From assembly GCF_004000925.1 (NCBI RefSeq), contig NZ_BIME01000004.1, forward strand, positions 124,001 to 188,000: a stretch of DNA of 64,000 nt, written 5' to 3'. The number at the start of each line of letters is the position of its first letter. Positions within the stretch are counted from its first letter, which is position 1. This stretch comes from Paenibacillus illinoisensis NBRC 15959. GTDB taxonomy: Bacteria > Bacillota > Bacilli > Paenibacillales > Paenibacillaceae. A program made the translations under genes and the position numbers. Under the pieces are notes generated by a model. The model did no database searches. It was not told the origin of the DNA and worked only from the letters and a program-made list of their open reading frames with translations. This document shows, piece by piece, positions 37,101 to 46,225 of this stretch.

Positions 37101-38330
37101 TTACAGTGTAAGCGCCGTATCAGATTGTACAGCAGCATGCCAGCGCTGGATAGCTCGGTCCATACGTTCAACGGCTTCAGGAAGCTGCTCAGGGTCTGTA
37201 TGCGTGAAGTTGATACGCATCCGGTTCAGTTCAGGAGTTCCGGCATAGAAGGAATCACCAGGTACAATGCACACTTTTTCCTGAATACCGTAAGTAAACA
37301 AATTGCTGGCTGCCATCGCTTCAGGCAGTTCGAGCCACAGGAACATGCCGCCCTGCGGAGAATTCCAAGTGATTCCTTCCCAAGCTTTCTTTTTCATGAG
37401 GGAAGTCATGTTATTCATTCGTTTGGCGTAGTCCTTGGAAATGCTGCGAATATGCCCATCAAGATCAAACGTTTCGAGTAAGGCATGAAGAGCTCGCTGG
37501 TCGATGCTGCTGGAATGCAGATCGGCTCCCTGTTTCGCTCGTGCAGCGATCTTAACAATATCTGCTGAAGCAAGAATCCAACCCGTACGAAGTCCTGGAG
37601 CTACGGTTTTGGAGAATGTGCTCGTATAGATGACGTTGGATGGTCCATCGTAGGACGCTGCATCCAGTTCGACGAGCGAAGGCGCATCCAGTTGTTCCGG
37701 ATTGAAACGGATTTCGCCATAGGGATCGTCCTCCAGAATGAGCACTCCGTATTTGCGACATAGGTCAACGGCCTGCTGTCTTCTGGTGCGACTCCACACT
37801 TTGCCTGAAGGATTGGAGAACGTTGGATTAATGTATACCAGTTTAGGCTGATGCTGTTTTAACTGTTCTTCAAGGGATTCAGGGAGCATGCCTTCTTCAT
37901 CACAAGCTACTCCATGGGATTCGGCCTGATAGGAATGGATAACTTGAAGAGCAGCCAGGTAGGTTGGTGATTCAACCAGTACGCTGTCACCTGGATCAAG
38001 CAGAATACGGCAGACCAGATCTATGGATTGCTGTGATCCTGTAGTCAGGAGCATATGATCGGGGGAAGCGGGAATGCCCTTGGATTCCAGACGCTCGGCA
38101 ATTTTGGCGCGCAGCGGTCTGTATCCTTCCGTTTCTGCATATTGAAGGGCAGCTGCACCGCTCATAAACACCTGTTGATATGCGTCACGTATAGCCTCAA
38201 CCGGGAATGATGACTGTGCTGGCAAACCTCCGGCAAGGGATATCATTCCAGGCGCCTGTGCAGCCTGAAGCATGTCGCGAACGACAGAGGACGGGGTGTT
38301 TAAAGCCATTTTGGACCAAGGGATACTCAT
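37101..38330 (-). CDS. PLP-dependent aminotransferase, class I/II (2-aminoadipate aminotransferase-like)
   Basis: This 409-residue fold-type I enzyme resembles LysN/ARO8-type aminotransferases and the C-terminal half of MocR regulators. Visible motifs are SLAGGLPAQSSFPVEAI, TTGSQQSIDLV, YINPTFSNPSG, LEDDPYGEIRF and the PLP-lysine region STFSKTVAPGLRTGW. A conserved Arg is near the C-terminus (MRINFTH). The start follows CAGGAGATGAG. It is transcribed divergently from a MocR-type regulator of the same fold, so the regulator probably controls it. The amino donor and acceptor are unknown. Confidence 0.9.
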   Translation of the reverse strand: MSIPWSKMALNTPSSVVRDMLQAAQAPGMISLAGGLPAQSSFPVEAIRDAYQQVFMSGAAALQYAETEGYRPLRAKIAERLESKGIPASPDHMLLTTGSQQSIDLVCRILLDPGDSVLVESPTYLAALQVIHSYQAESHGVACDEEGMLPESLEEQLKQHQPKLVYINPTFSNPSGKVWSRTRRQQAVDLCRKYGVLILEDDPYGEIRFNPEQLDAPSLVELDAASYDGPSNVIYTSTFSKTVAPGLRTGWILASADIVKIAARAKQGADLHSSSIDQRALHALLETFDLDGHIRSISKDYAKRMNNMTSLMKKKAWEGITWNSPQGGMFLWLELPEAMAASNLFTYGIQEKVCIVPGDSFYAGTPELNRMRINFTHTDPEQLPEAVERMDRAIQRWHAAVQSDTALTL

Positions 38331-38344
38331 AGTGTTCTCATCTC

Positions 38345-38423
38345 CTGTTATTCACTGTTATACTGATATTATAAACTATAATAGCCGGAATGCGATATAA
38401 CAGTAAAATGTGGATGATAACAG
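38345..38423. promoter_or_regulatory. Four-site operator and overlapping divergent promoters
   Basis: The divergent gap holds two direct CTGTTAT heptamers (38345-38351, 38355-38361) and two copies of the reverse complement ATAACAG (38397-38403, 38417-38423). Between them lie -10-like hexamers for both strands: TATAAT on plus (38377-38382), and on minus the complement of ATTATA (38368-38373). Spacings of 10 and 20 bases keep the sites on the same helix face. This is a plausible binding array for the adjacent MocR protein. The binding itself is inferred. Confidence 0.6.
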
Positions 38424-38439
38424 TTGGGGGAGCGGGCAG

Positions 38440-39960
38440 ATGCACATTGAATTGAAACGGGGAAGCAGTACCAAGTTATATATTCAGATCGCGCTTACAA
38501 TTGCAGATCGGATCCGTTCTGGATTGATTGAGCCTGGAACACGATTGCCGTCTGTACGTAAAATGACCGCGGACCTGGGAGTAAGTCTTGTTACCGTGTC
38601 TAAGGCGTATGCTGAACTGGAGGCCATTCAACTGATAACCTGTTCACAGGGAAAAGGGTGCTATGTACGCGGGGCCCAGGAGATGGATCAAACGGAAGAT
38701 ACAGATAAAAAACAGCAAGCCGAGCGAAATCACGATAATAATACCCCGTGGAACTGGCAGATGGCACTTGTGGATTATTTGCCGCGTGCGCAGCTTTGGC
38801 GCCATTTTGATGCTTCTCCTCAGGTTCAGTATGAACTGCATATGTCAGCCATCCAGCCCGAGCTGCTGCCAACGACTGAAATTATTAATAGTGCCTACAG
38901 GCTGTCCTCCGACCACCCTGAACGCATGGCAGCGTATGGCTCTTTTCAGGGGGACCGGGAACTTCGCCAGACATTTGCAGGCCATTTTGCCGAAAGGGGC
39001 CTGCAAGTCGCTCCAGAGCGAATGCTAATTACAAGTGGGACACAGCAGGGAATCGACTTAGTTGCCCGCACCTTCGTTGGCCCCGGAGATGTGGTCTACA
39101 TGGAGGCTCCTACATACACGGGCGCAATTGATGTATTTACGAGCAGGGGAGCCAAAATCATTACCGTGCCAATGGACGGTGAAGGCATGCGTATTGATCT
39201 GTTGACACGCCTCTGCGACACGTACCCACCAAAGTTGATCTATACCATCCCTACATACCACAATCCGACAGGAGTAACGATGAGTGCCAGAAGACGGGCC
39301 CAGTTGTTGAATCTGGCTCAGAGTTATCACTGTCTCATTTTGGAGGATGATCCATTCGCCGATCTGTATTTCCGCGATTCTCCTCCTGCGTCCATTAAAT
39401 CGATGGATGCTACAGGCCATGTCGTTTATATCAAAAGCTTCAGCAAGGTGCTGTCTCCAGGTTGCCGCGTAGCCTGCGCCATCGCTGAAGGGAGTGTGCT
39501 GACCCGTTTGGTCGCAGCCAAATCCACGGCAGATCTGGGCAGTCCTTTACTTACACAAAAGGCAATTCAATCCTTCATTCAGCATCAGTATAGCTCCTAT
39601 ATCGTCCGATTACGCGAAGAGCTGTACGCGAGACTCCAGGCAGCATCCGATGTTCTGGAGGAATACCGTGTACCTGGTATGTACTGGGTCTTGCCTGAAG
39701 GTGGGTTAAACCTGTGGCTTCAGCTGCCAGATGGTCTGGATATGCGGGAGCTCCACCGTCAGTCTCTGGCTGCAGGCGTTTCTTTTCTGCCGGGATCTGC
39801 TTGTTATGTAGGTGAGACGGATACGGCAAGTCTGCGAATCTGCTTTACGGTAACGAATCTGAAGGGGTTGTGTGAAGGGCTTCGTGTGTTGTGCGGTGTT
39901 ATTCAGAGGGTCATGCCTACGCAGGGGGGAACAGCAGCGGACAGGCTCCCGCTCATTTAA
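38440..39960 (+). CDS. MocR-type transcriptional regulator (GntR HTH + aminotransferase-like domain)
   Basis: The N-terminal winged helix of the GntR family (LYIQIALTIADRIRSGLIEPG, LPSVRKMTADLGVSLVTVSKAY) is joined by a charged linker (residues 80-100) to a complete fold-type I PLP domain. That domain has TSGTQQGIDLV, YTIPTYHNPTG, LEDDPFADLYF and the lysine region YIKSFSKVLSPGCR. The product is 506 residues. ATG 38440 follows TTGGGGGAG; an upstream GTG at 38410 lies within the operator region. MocR proteins sense PLP or amino compounds and act on a divergent neighbour, here the aminotransferase. Confidence 0.92.
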   Translation: MHIELKRGSSTKLYIQIALTIADRIRSGLIEPGTRLPSVRKMTADLGVSLVTVSKAYAELEAIQLITCSQGKGCYVRGAQEMDQTEDTDKKQQAERNHDNNTPWNWQMALVDYLPRAQLWRHFDASPQVQYELHMSAIQPELLPTTEIINSAYRLSSDHPERMAAYGSFQGDRELRQTFAGHFAERGLQVAPERMLITSGTQQGIDLVARTFVGPGDVVYMEAPTYTGAIDVFTSRGAKIITVPMDGEGMRIDLLTRLCDTYPPKLIYTIPTYHNPTGVTMSARRRAQLLNLAQSYHCLILEDDPFADLYFRDSPPASIKSMDATGHVVYIKSFSKVLSPGCRVACAIAEGSVLTRLVAAKSTADLGSPLLTQKAIQSFIQHQYSSYIVRLREELYARLQAASDVLEEYRVPGMYWVLPEGGLNLWLQLPDGLDMRELHRQSLAAGVSFLPGSACYVGETDTASLRICFTVTNLKGLCEGLRVLCGVIQRVMPTQGGTAADRLPLI

Positions 39961-40045
39961 TTTTTTGGAACAAGGACATACATCCAATCCACTTTCGTCC
40001 TAGTGCAATACGTTATAGTATCACTTGAAAGGGAGTTGGTTTTAA

Positions 40046-40303
40046 ATGAACCATTACTGTCCACCGCTTTGCCCGATTGTATGTGACCCGATCCAGGTTG
40101 TTGAGGATTACTACGTTCCGCAGATCGTACCTGTCATCCACCCGATTGAAGTCATCAAAAAAACGCACTGTGTGCCAGTTCATCACCATTTGTATCCTGT
40201 CGTTGTCAAAGAAGAAGATCCTTGCTATGTATCCAGCTATAACAGCAAGAAAAAATCCGTGAAAAAATCCGGCAAAGCCCGCACATCGTCCCGCAAACGC
40301 TAG
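40046..40303 (+). CDS. CotD-like spore coat protein
   Basis: This 85-residue protein is rich in Cys, His, Pro, Tyr and Val at the N-terminus (HYCPPLCPIVCDP, VPVIHPIEVIKKTHCVPVHHH) and ends in a lysine/arginine/serine tail. The pattern resembles inner spore coat protein D, which is cross-linked in the coat. ATG 40046 follows GAAAGGGAGTTGG. It stands alone between the MocR gene and a strong terminator. Expression late in the mother cell is expected but I could not define a SigK promoter. Confidence 0.75.
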   Translation: MNHYCPPLCPIVCDPIQVVEDYYVPQIVPVIHPIEVIKKTHCVPVHHHLYPVVVKEEDPCYVSSYNSKKKSVKKSGKARTSSRKR

Positions 40304-40305
40304 TC

Positions 40306-40380
40306 GCAGCGGGTGCCCCGGGGAAATAGAGAACAGCTCAAAAAGCAGCATACGCCCCGGGGCGCAGCTGCTTTTATTTT
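40306..40380. terminator. GC-rich bidirectional terminator
   Basis: GTGCCCCGGGG pairs with CCCCGGGGCGC, extended by outer GCAGC/GCTGC pairing, and is followed by TTTTATTTTT on the plus strand. It separates the coat gene from the convergent protease gene. Confidence 0.8.
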
Positions 40381-40418
40381 TGTACACGAAGCAAATTGGG
40401 GTCTCAATCCACAAAAGG

Positions 40419-42299
40419 CTACTTCGTATATTTTTTCATCGTGTTATCCATCTGCTGCCTAACATGCTGAGGCCAGAACTGTAAGGGTGCACTGCTGCTT
40501 GAAGCGGACTGAAGGGCCTTGTAGACATCGACCTGACCATAACCATAATACTTGTCGTGACCCGGGTCACCAAGGTCGATGACACTTTGACGCATCAGGT
40601 CCATGACTTCCGTATTGGTCAGATCCGGATTCAACGAACGAATTAATCCAGCAAGTGCAGCGACATGGGGGCTGGCCATTGACGTTCCGGATAGGGCGGC
40701 ATATTGATTATTGGGATACGTGCTAGCGATGCTGGTGCCAGGCGCCATTACATCCACATAATCGCCGTAGTTGGAATACGAAGCCTTATTCATATCTGGA
40801 TCGGTAGCCGAAACTGCGAACACCTCGGGATAAGCGGCAGGATATCCAGGCCGTTCAGTGTTATCATTCCCGGTTGCAGCAATCAGGACAATATCGCGAT
40901 CGAAGGCATATTTGATGGCATCATGGAGAAATTGGGCATCTGCATAATTGCCCAGACTCATGTTGATGACCTTGGCACCATGGTCCGCAGCCCAAATGAT
41001 GCCTTCGGCCACGGCATACGTGGTTCCTGAACCTGAATTGTCCAGTACCTTAACGGGAAGAACCTTGTTATACCAACTCATCCCCGCCACGCCTTCGCTG
41101 TTATTGACAATAGCGCCAATGATTCCGGCTACATGTGTACCATGGCCCACATCGTCAAGTGGCTTGCTCTTCGGATCAACGACGTTATAACCCTCCAGCA
41201 GCTTGCCCTTCAGGTCCGGATGATTCAGGTCCACTCCGGTATCCACTACGGCAACAATAACGTCTTCTTTCCCCTTCGAAATATTCCAGCCCCGATTGGT
41301 TTCAATAGCGGGGAGATTCCACTGATAATCTGTGAACAAAATATCATTGGGAATCGTTACATCCGTATCGGTTTGTTCAGGTGCGGCTTCATTGGTTAAA
41401 TACATGTAGTGGGGTTCCATATACAGCGGATTCCATTTGTGTTCAAAATAGGAATGCAGCTGCTCGTAGTTCATGTGTTCTGAACGAAAAACATAAGTGT
41501 ATCCCAGCTTACGCGCAGATTGGGTACGCAAATCGGATTTGATGATCCGCATATCCCGTTCACCCGGCTCCTGTCGGAAACGAATAACGATTTCATTTTC
41601 ATAAAAATGGCTGGCATTGGCATTATCATGACCTGTTTTTACCGTGACTTCGTTAAGGGTATCTGGGTGTACGGATTCGATTTTGAATTTGCCCTCACGC
41701 GGGTAAGGAATCATGCGCAGATTTTTGCGCTGGTGTTGCTCCACCGCATTCAAGACGCTTTGGCTAAAGAGTGCAACAACCGCTTTGTTCCCATCCTTGG
41801 AGGGCAGGCCCATTACGAAATATTTTTCTTTGCCTAGAGGAAATGAGGAAGATTCGAAGCTTTGGCGTTTCATTACCGCTTTTTTCGCAAGGTTAAGGGA
41901 GTGCTCCAGTTTTTGCTGTTCCACTTTGCTTCCTTTACCAGATTCTTTAGCAAAATGTTTATTGACGGAGCCTTTGGTATCCAGCACATCAATGGAACGA
42001 ATATGATCGTGTGTACGCTGTAAATCCTGAACATATCGACCGAACTCGGCTTCATTCATAGCGGCGCTCTTCTCGAGCATTAAGCGGAGATGCTGCTTGG
42101 CATCCATACGTGTCAACAAATCTGTCGCTTTCACATCCTGGACTTTTAAACGCTGTTTGTTCGCATGTTCCTCATGAGGAGCATCGGGCATGGCACTCGG
42201 CTCAGGTGCAGGACGGTTGGATGTCGGAAGCAGCAGGGTCAGTGCAAGCGCTCCTGCACCGGCGGCAATGGCCCAGTTTATCCATTTAGGTCTGGACAT
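40419..42299 (-). CDS. S8 family serine peptidase (subtilase), membrane-anchored or secreted
   Basis: This is a subtilisin-like protease of 626 residues. An N-terminal hydrophobic segment (WAIAAGAGALALTLLLP) directs it to or across the membrane. A long pro-region of about 300 residues follows, with an inhibitor-type segment in its second half. The catalytic triad is Asp353 (VVDTGVD), His386 (GHGTHVAG) and Ser540 (SGTSMASPH), and the oxyanion Asn lies in AATGNDN. The start follows GAGGAGG. A spore or extracellular role is open. Confidence 0.93.
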   Translation of the reverse strand: MSRPKWINWAIAAGAGALALTLLLPTSNRPAPEPSAMPDAPHEEHANKQRLKVQDVKATDLLTRMDAKQHLRLMLEKSAAMNEAEFGRYVQDLQRTHDHIRSIDVLDTKGSVNKHFAKESGKGSKVEQQKLEHSLNLAKKAVMKRQSFESSSFPLGKEKYFVMGLPSKDGNKAVVALFSQSVLNAVEQHQRKNLRMIPYPREGKFKIESVHPDTLNEVTVKTGHDNANASHFYENEIVIRFRQEPGERDMRIIKSDLRTQSARKLGYTYVFRSEHMNYEQLHSYFEHKWNPLYMEPHYMYLTNEAAPEQTDTDVTIPNDILFTDYQWNLPAIETNRGWNISKGKEDVIVAVVDTGVDLNHPDLKGKLLEGYNVVDPKSKPLDDVGHGTHVAGIIGAIVNNSEGVAGMSWYNKVLPVKVLDNSGSGTTYAVAEGIIWAADHGAKVINMSLGNYADAQFLHDAIKYAFDRDIVLIAATGNDNTERPGYPAAYPEVFAVSATDPDMNKASYSNYGDYVDVMAPGTSIASTYPNNQYAALSGTSMASPHVAALAGLIRSLNPDLTNTEVMDLMRQSVIDLGDPGHDKYYGYGQVDVYKALQSASSSSAPLQFWPQHVRQQMDNTMKKYTK

Positions 42300-42586
42300 G
42301 GGGAATATAACCTCCTCTTGTATTTTGGACAGCAGTCATGAGTTTCCTGTATTCATCGTTGTCCTTGGCATAGTTCTATCGTTAGGAAAAGCGGTTATTT
42401 TTATGCAGGTGAAAACGGAGCTGACTTCGCTTAATGGGTAAGGATCGTGGCGGTTATGTAAAGGATGATTAAGGGATACCGCTCGTCATCTTTTTATGGT
42501 AGGATAGTAGCTGAGAATTCAAGGTCAGGGGACAACCACCGTGGCCGACCTATATGTAAGGACTTATTTAAGGGGGAGCTACCTTT

Positions 42587-43093
42587 ATGTCAGCAGCCAA
42601 TGTACAGAAAACTTGTGAGTCAACTAGGGAAAAGTTAAAACCTGCTATCGATCGGATCGAACAATTTTTGAATGAAAATGCCTTGCCTGAACTGGATCAG
42701 AACCAGACTGAGGAATCGACAACCTTCTACAAAGGATTTCTTTCGGATCTCCGTCATTTGCTTGTTTTTTCTGAAGTTTCTTACGAAAAACTTGGCGTTG
42801 TGCTGCGTCGTGCCAATTTTGATGTCGATTTTGCCGAAAAGGCTCTCTATAATACCTATCATCAATGCGTAAACAGCTTTTTCTATCCCAAAAATGAATG
42901 CTATTCCGAAGACGGAAGATATGCGTACACAGGTCAGGATGCCATTCGCTTCCGTGACAAGCCAGTTCGTGCAGTACGCGATGTTATTCTTGAAGTTTCC
43001 AAAACGTATGAAGAACTGCGCGATGATCTGGCCTTTTATGAAAGTGACTATTTGACCCAGCGCCGGATGCAGAATCAACGCAATCACGCATAG
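42587..43093 (+). CDS. ypuI: YpuI family protein (DUF3907)
   Basis: This 168-residue soluble, mostly helical protein is typical of Bacillales. The matching blocks are FLSDLRHLLVFSEVSYE, AEKALYNTYHQCVNSFFYPKN, YAYTGQDAIRFR and LRDDLAFYESDY. It has no membrane segment. ATG 42587 follows AAGGGGGAGC. Function is unknown. Similarity is recognised from memory of the family and not from a search. Confidence 0.78.
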   Translation: MSAANVQKTCESTREKLKPAIDRIEQFLNENALPELDQNQTEESTTFYKGFLSDLRHLLVFSEVSYEKLGVVLRRANFDVDFAEKALYNTYHQCVNSFFYPKNECYSEDGRYAYTGQDAIRFRDKPVRAVRDVILEVSKTYEELRDDLAFYESDYLTQRRMQNQRNHA

Positions 43094-43123
43094 TTCAGCT
43101 GTACCCAATTTATAAAATGGATG

Positions 43124-43148
43124 AAACCGCCAGCAATGGCGGTTTTTT
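43124..43148 (+). terminator. Rho-independent terminator after ypuI
   Basis: AAACCGCCA and TGGCGGTTT form a hairpin with a four-base loop followed by a T-run. Confidence 0.9.
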
Positions 43149-43258
43149 GGCGTTCTCAGACAAGATAAGAGTGGCTAAATTCATGTCATCATCTGACATC
43201 TCGCCAGAGAATAGCCGATTTACACTGGGGAGACAATAGATGTCGAGGTGATAAATAT

Positions 43259-43477
43259 ATGAGCCAAGACAAGCCAATTGTCAAATGCAGTGTGTCCAAC
43301 TGTCATTTCTGGGGAGAAAACAATTTCTGCCACGCCGATGCCATCATGATTGACATCGATCAACACGCTACCCGTCGTTTGCATGAAGAATTTGCTGGAG
43401 AGACGTTTGATTCGGATCATCAGGATCATGCGCGTACTTCTTCGGCAACATGCTGTCACACATTCAAACCCAAATGA
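43259..43477 (+). CDS. DUF1540 domain-containing protein
   Basis: This 72-residue protein has the DUF1540 cysteine pattern: CSVSNCHFWGENNFCHADAI, then a late CC pair in ATCCHTF. These cysteines probably bind a metal ion. ATG 43259 follows GAGGTGAT. Such proteins are common in spore formers and their function is not known. The next gene starts 36 bases downstream. Confidence 0.88.
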   Translation: MSQDKPIVKCSVSNCHFWGENNFCHADAIMIDIDQHATRRLHEEFAGETFDSDHQDHARTSSATCCHTFKPK

Positions 43478-43512
43478 GCAGTCATCCCTAATTATTATGG
43501 AGGTGCTTTGAA

Positions 43513-43929
43513 GTGAAGAATGATAATAAAGAGGATTATCCATTCCATCGTTCCAAAACTGCCACTCCCGCCAATGTGAAAAAACGTGAGCGTGTCGATT
43601 ATCCGCGACGTGAACATCGCGAGGAGTATGGTGCAGAGGTAGCACCTCCGGCGTCCGTCCGTACAGAACGCACGGAACATGCTGCTGCAGCCCCGGAAAA
43701 GCATGAAGCTGACCGCGTTATGGAATCAACCGGTAAGGTCTCTGGTTATATTGGACTTGCTTGCGGGATTGCGTCCTTATTTATGTGGTCTATCGTACTT
43801 GGTCCGGCTGCAGCCGTGCTTGGTTATTACGCTTATGTAAACGGGCGTAAAACGGCCGGAGCTTGGTCCATTGGACTGGGAGCACTCGCTACGATCAGTT
43901 ATTTCTTCATGATTCCATTTGCCCGTTAA
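43513..43929 (+). CDS. Small membrane protein, DUF4190-like
   Basis: The 138-residue product has a highly charged N-terminal half (about 70 residues, no structure evident) and two C-terminal membrane segments, GYIGLACGIASLFMWSIVLGP and WSIGLGALATISYFFMIP, joined by GYYAYVNGRK. This layout fits DUF4190. The start is GTG 43513, eight bases after GGAGGTGC. It probably shares a transcript with the DUF1540 gene. Function is unknown. Confidence 0.78.
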   Translation: MKNDNKEDYPFHRSKTATPANVKKRERVDYPRREHREEYGAEVAPPASVRTERTEHAAAAPEKHEADRVMESTGKVSGYIGLACGIASLFMWSIVLGPAAAVLGYYAYVNGRKTAGAWSIGLGALATISYFFMIPFAR

Positions 43930-43987
43930 ATTCTTGTTGACGAAATACGTGATTTAGCCAGCAATTTTGAACTGAATAGGGCATATC

Positions 43988-44034
43988 TCAACCTTCTCCC
44001 TTCCCGTAAATTCGGGTTATGGGTGAAGGTTTTT
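43988..44034 (+). terminator. Rho-independent terminator
   Basis: AACCTTC (43990-43996) pairs with GAAGGTT (44025-44031), with inner CCCG/CGGG pairing, followed by T residues. Confidence 0.75.
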
Positions 44035-44154
44035 CGCGTTTACGCAAACAGAAGAATAAATGGGATATTTTTCTGAAAACCATGGCAGATTTTTGTAAAA
44101 CGATGTAGAATATAGGCATAATATACGTTTATTTATACGGGAGTGGGAAAACAG

Positions 44155-44910
44155 ATGCAGATTGATCCAAACGGGTCGCGGCAGTTACTGGAACTTCAAT
44201 TGTCCAATGTTGCCAATCAAACAAATGTATCAGGTGAAACTGCGGGTTCATCGTCAGACTTCGCCGATATGATGGACGGGCTGTTGAGTTCGAGTACAAA
44301 CGCTTCGAACAGCAGCGATTCATCTTCTTCAACGTCTATGGGCATCTCCAAAAGATCCAGTGACGGCTTGTTGTGGTTACAACTGGGCAGTTTGTATAAT
44401 ACGGATGCAAGTGTGAATTCTTCCAGCAGCAGTGAGAATGTATCTTTGTCTACACATACCAGTACTGTAAATGCTGATACCAAGGGATCCGTGCCAACCG
44501 ATTTTGAATCTCTGATAGCAGCGGCAAGTGTCAAGTATGGAGTACCTGAATCTCTGATCAAGGCTGTCATTGACACGGAATCCGGATTCAATCCGAACGT
44601 GGTATCATCCGCAGGTGCCAAGGGATTAATGCAATTAATGGATGGGACTGCAGCTGGTCTCGGTGTTACGAATGCCTTTGATCCTGCTCAGAGCATTGAT
44701 GCTGGAACCAAATATCTCTCCCTTCAGCTTCAGCGTTTTGGTGGCGAGGTGAAGATGGCGCTCGCCGCTTATAATGCTGGGCCAGGGCGCGTTTCCCGTT
44801 TGGGTGTGTCAAACGACAGTGAACTGATGAGTGTACTTAACCAGTTGCCTGCGGAGACACAGGCGTATATTTCCAAAGTGGAGAAAGCACAGACAAAATA
44901 TACGGTATAG
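44155..44910 (+). CDS. Lytic transglycosylase domain protein (SLT)
   Basis: The C-terminal half is a goose-lysozyme/SLT domain: KAVIDTESGFNPN (catalytic Glu), SSAGAKGLMQLMDGTA, GTKYLSLQLQRFGGEVKMALAAYNAGPGRV, split here only for description. The first 120 residues are Ser/Thr/Asn-rich and disordered-looking. No signal peptide is visible, as in Bacillus CwlQ, so export is unexplained. ATG 44155 follows GGGAGTGGG; GTG 44143 is an alternative. The product is 251 residues and cleaves peptidoglycan if exported. Confidence 0.88.
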   Translation: MQIDPNGSRQLLELQLSNVANQTNVSGETAGSSSDFADMMDGLLSSSTNASNSSDSSSSTSMGISKRSSDGLLWLQLGSLYNTDASVNSSSSSENVSLSTHTSTVNADTKGSVPTDFESLIAAASVKYGVPESLIKAVIDTESGFNPNVVSSAGAKGLMQLMDGTAAGLGVTNAFDPAQSIDAGTKYLSLQLQRFGGEVKMALAAYNAGPGRVSRLGVSNDSELMSVLNQLPAETQAYISKVEKAQTKYTV

Positions 44911-44946
44911 CGTCAAAGATATTGTTTTACAGCGAGTTCAGGAGGA

Positions 44947-44999
44947 GATCAATTCGGGAGCATGCCTGGGAAGCCAGCCTGTTCCTGATTGGTCTTTTT
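44947..44999 (+). terminator. Rho-independent terminator after the transglycosylase gene
   Basis: A long hairpin, GATCAATTCGGGA with TTCCTGATTGGTC (two G-U pairs) enclosing CTGG/CCAG, is followed by TTTTT. Confidence 0.75.
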
Positions 45000-45070
45000 G
45001 TGTTGGGGCGGGATCGTGTTACAATGCTCACTGTAGGTTTAGAGAACATCTGAAGGAGGTCTGACCTCAT

Positions 45071-46219
45071 TTGAAATATTTTGATTATGCAGCAACAACT
45101 CCTCCTGATTCAGACGTGGTTCGAACGATGGCTGAAATTATGGAGGCACATTTTGGCAACCCGTCATCCATTCATGGGTACGGAGAACGAGCGGATCAAC
45201 TGCTGAGGCGTGCACGCTCCGGCTGCGCAGCAGCACTTGGTGTTAAGCCCGAAGAGATCGTGTTTACTTCCGGGGCAACGGAGAGCAACAACCTCGCCAT
45301 AAAAGGAGCGGCACTTAGGTATCAGACACGGGGAAAACATCTCATTACGACGGCTACCGAACATGCTTCAGTATATGAGAGTTTTTTGCAGCTGCAGCAG
45401 TGGGGCTGGGAAGTAACCTGGCTGCCCGTGGATTCGGATGGCCGTGTAAGCACTCAGCAGGTGATGGATGCATTAAGACCGGACACGGTTCTTGTCAGCC
45501 TGATGCATGTAAACAATGAAACAGGGATCATCCATCCCGTTGCAGAGATAGGCAGCCGTTTGAAAAGTGCCGCACCGCGCGTGCTTTTTCACGTGGATGG
45601 GGTACAGGGGTTTGGCAAACTGGAAGCAAAGCCCGCTTCGTGGGGAGCTGATCTGTACAGTTTATCTGCTCACAAAATCCGTGGTCCGAAAGGAGCGGGA
45701 CTCCTATATGTACGAAGTGGAGTGGAACTTACCCCACTGCTGTCTGGTGGTTCGCAGGAGCAGGGCATGAGAGCAGGAACAGAGAATGTTCCCTTGCTTG
45801 TAGGTATGGCAAAAGCGATGCGTCTTGCGGCAGAACGGCAGTTGGAGTTTGCTGAACGTGCCACAGTGCTGAGAGATCGGATTATGGAAACCATTGAAAC
45901 CATTCCTGAACTTAAACTGAACAGCCGACAGGATGGAGCTCCCCATATTATCCACTTTTCCTATCCGGGGATGAAGGCTGAAGTTGCGCTCCATACGCTG
46001 GAGCAGCTTGGGATCATCGTTTCTACACAATCAGCATGCTCTTCCCGCTCTGCAGAGCCCAGCAGAGTCCTTCTTGCGATGGGAAGAGATGCCGCGAGCG
46101 CATCAGGAGGATTGCGGATTAGTCTAGGTAACGAACATACAGAAGAGGATGTGGCCTTGCTGGAACAAGCGCTGCATCAGATGGTGGCGCAGCTGCGCCC
46201 GTTGGAAAGGCGGATGTAA
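45071..46219 (+). CDS. nifZ: Cysteine desulfurase (NifS/IscS family), partner of ThiI
   Basis: This PLP enzyme takes sulfur from cysteine onto its own cysteine and passes it on. The 382-residue product has DYAATTP at the start, TSGATESNN, the PLP-lysine in SAHKIRGPKG (K near 202), and the persulfide Cys loop STQSACSSRSAEPSR (near 323). The start is TTG 45071, 10 bases after AAGGAGGT. It lies seven bases before thiI, as for nifZ in Bacillus, where NifZ feeds ThiI specifically. The name rests on this context. Confidence 0.92.
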   Translation: MKYFDYAATTPPDSDVVRTMAEIMEAHFGNPSSIHGYGERADQLLRRARSGCAAALGVKPEEIVFTSGATESNNLAIKGAALRYQTRGKHLITTATEHASVYESFLQLQQWGWEVTWLPVDSDGRVSTQQVMDALRPDTVLVSLMHVNNETGIIHPVAEIGSRLKSAAPRVLFHVDGVQGFGKLEAKPASWGADLYSLSAHKIRGPKGAGLLYVRSGVELTPLLSGGSQEQGMRAGTENVPLLVGMAKAMRLAAERQLEFAERATVLRDRIMETIETIPELKLNSRQDGAPHIIHFSYPGMKAEVALHTLEQLGIIVSTQSACSSRSAEPSRVLLAMGRDAASASGGLRISLGNEHTEEDVALLEQALHQMVAQLRPLERRM

Positions 46220-46225
46220 AGTCAA

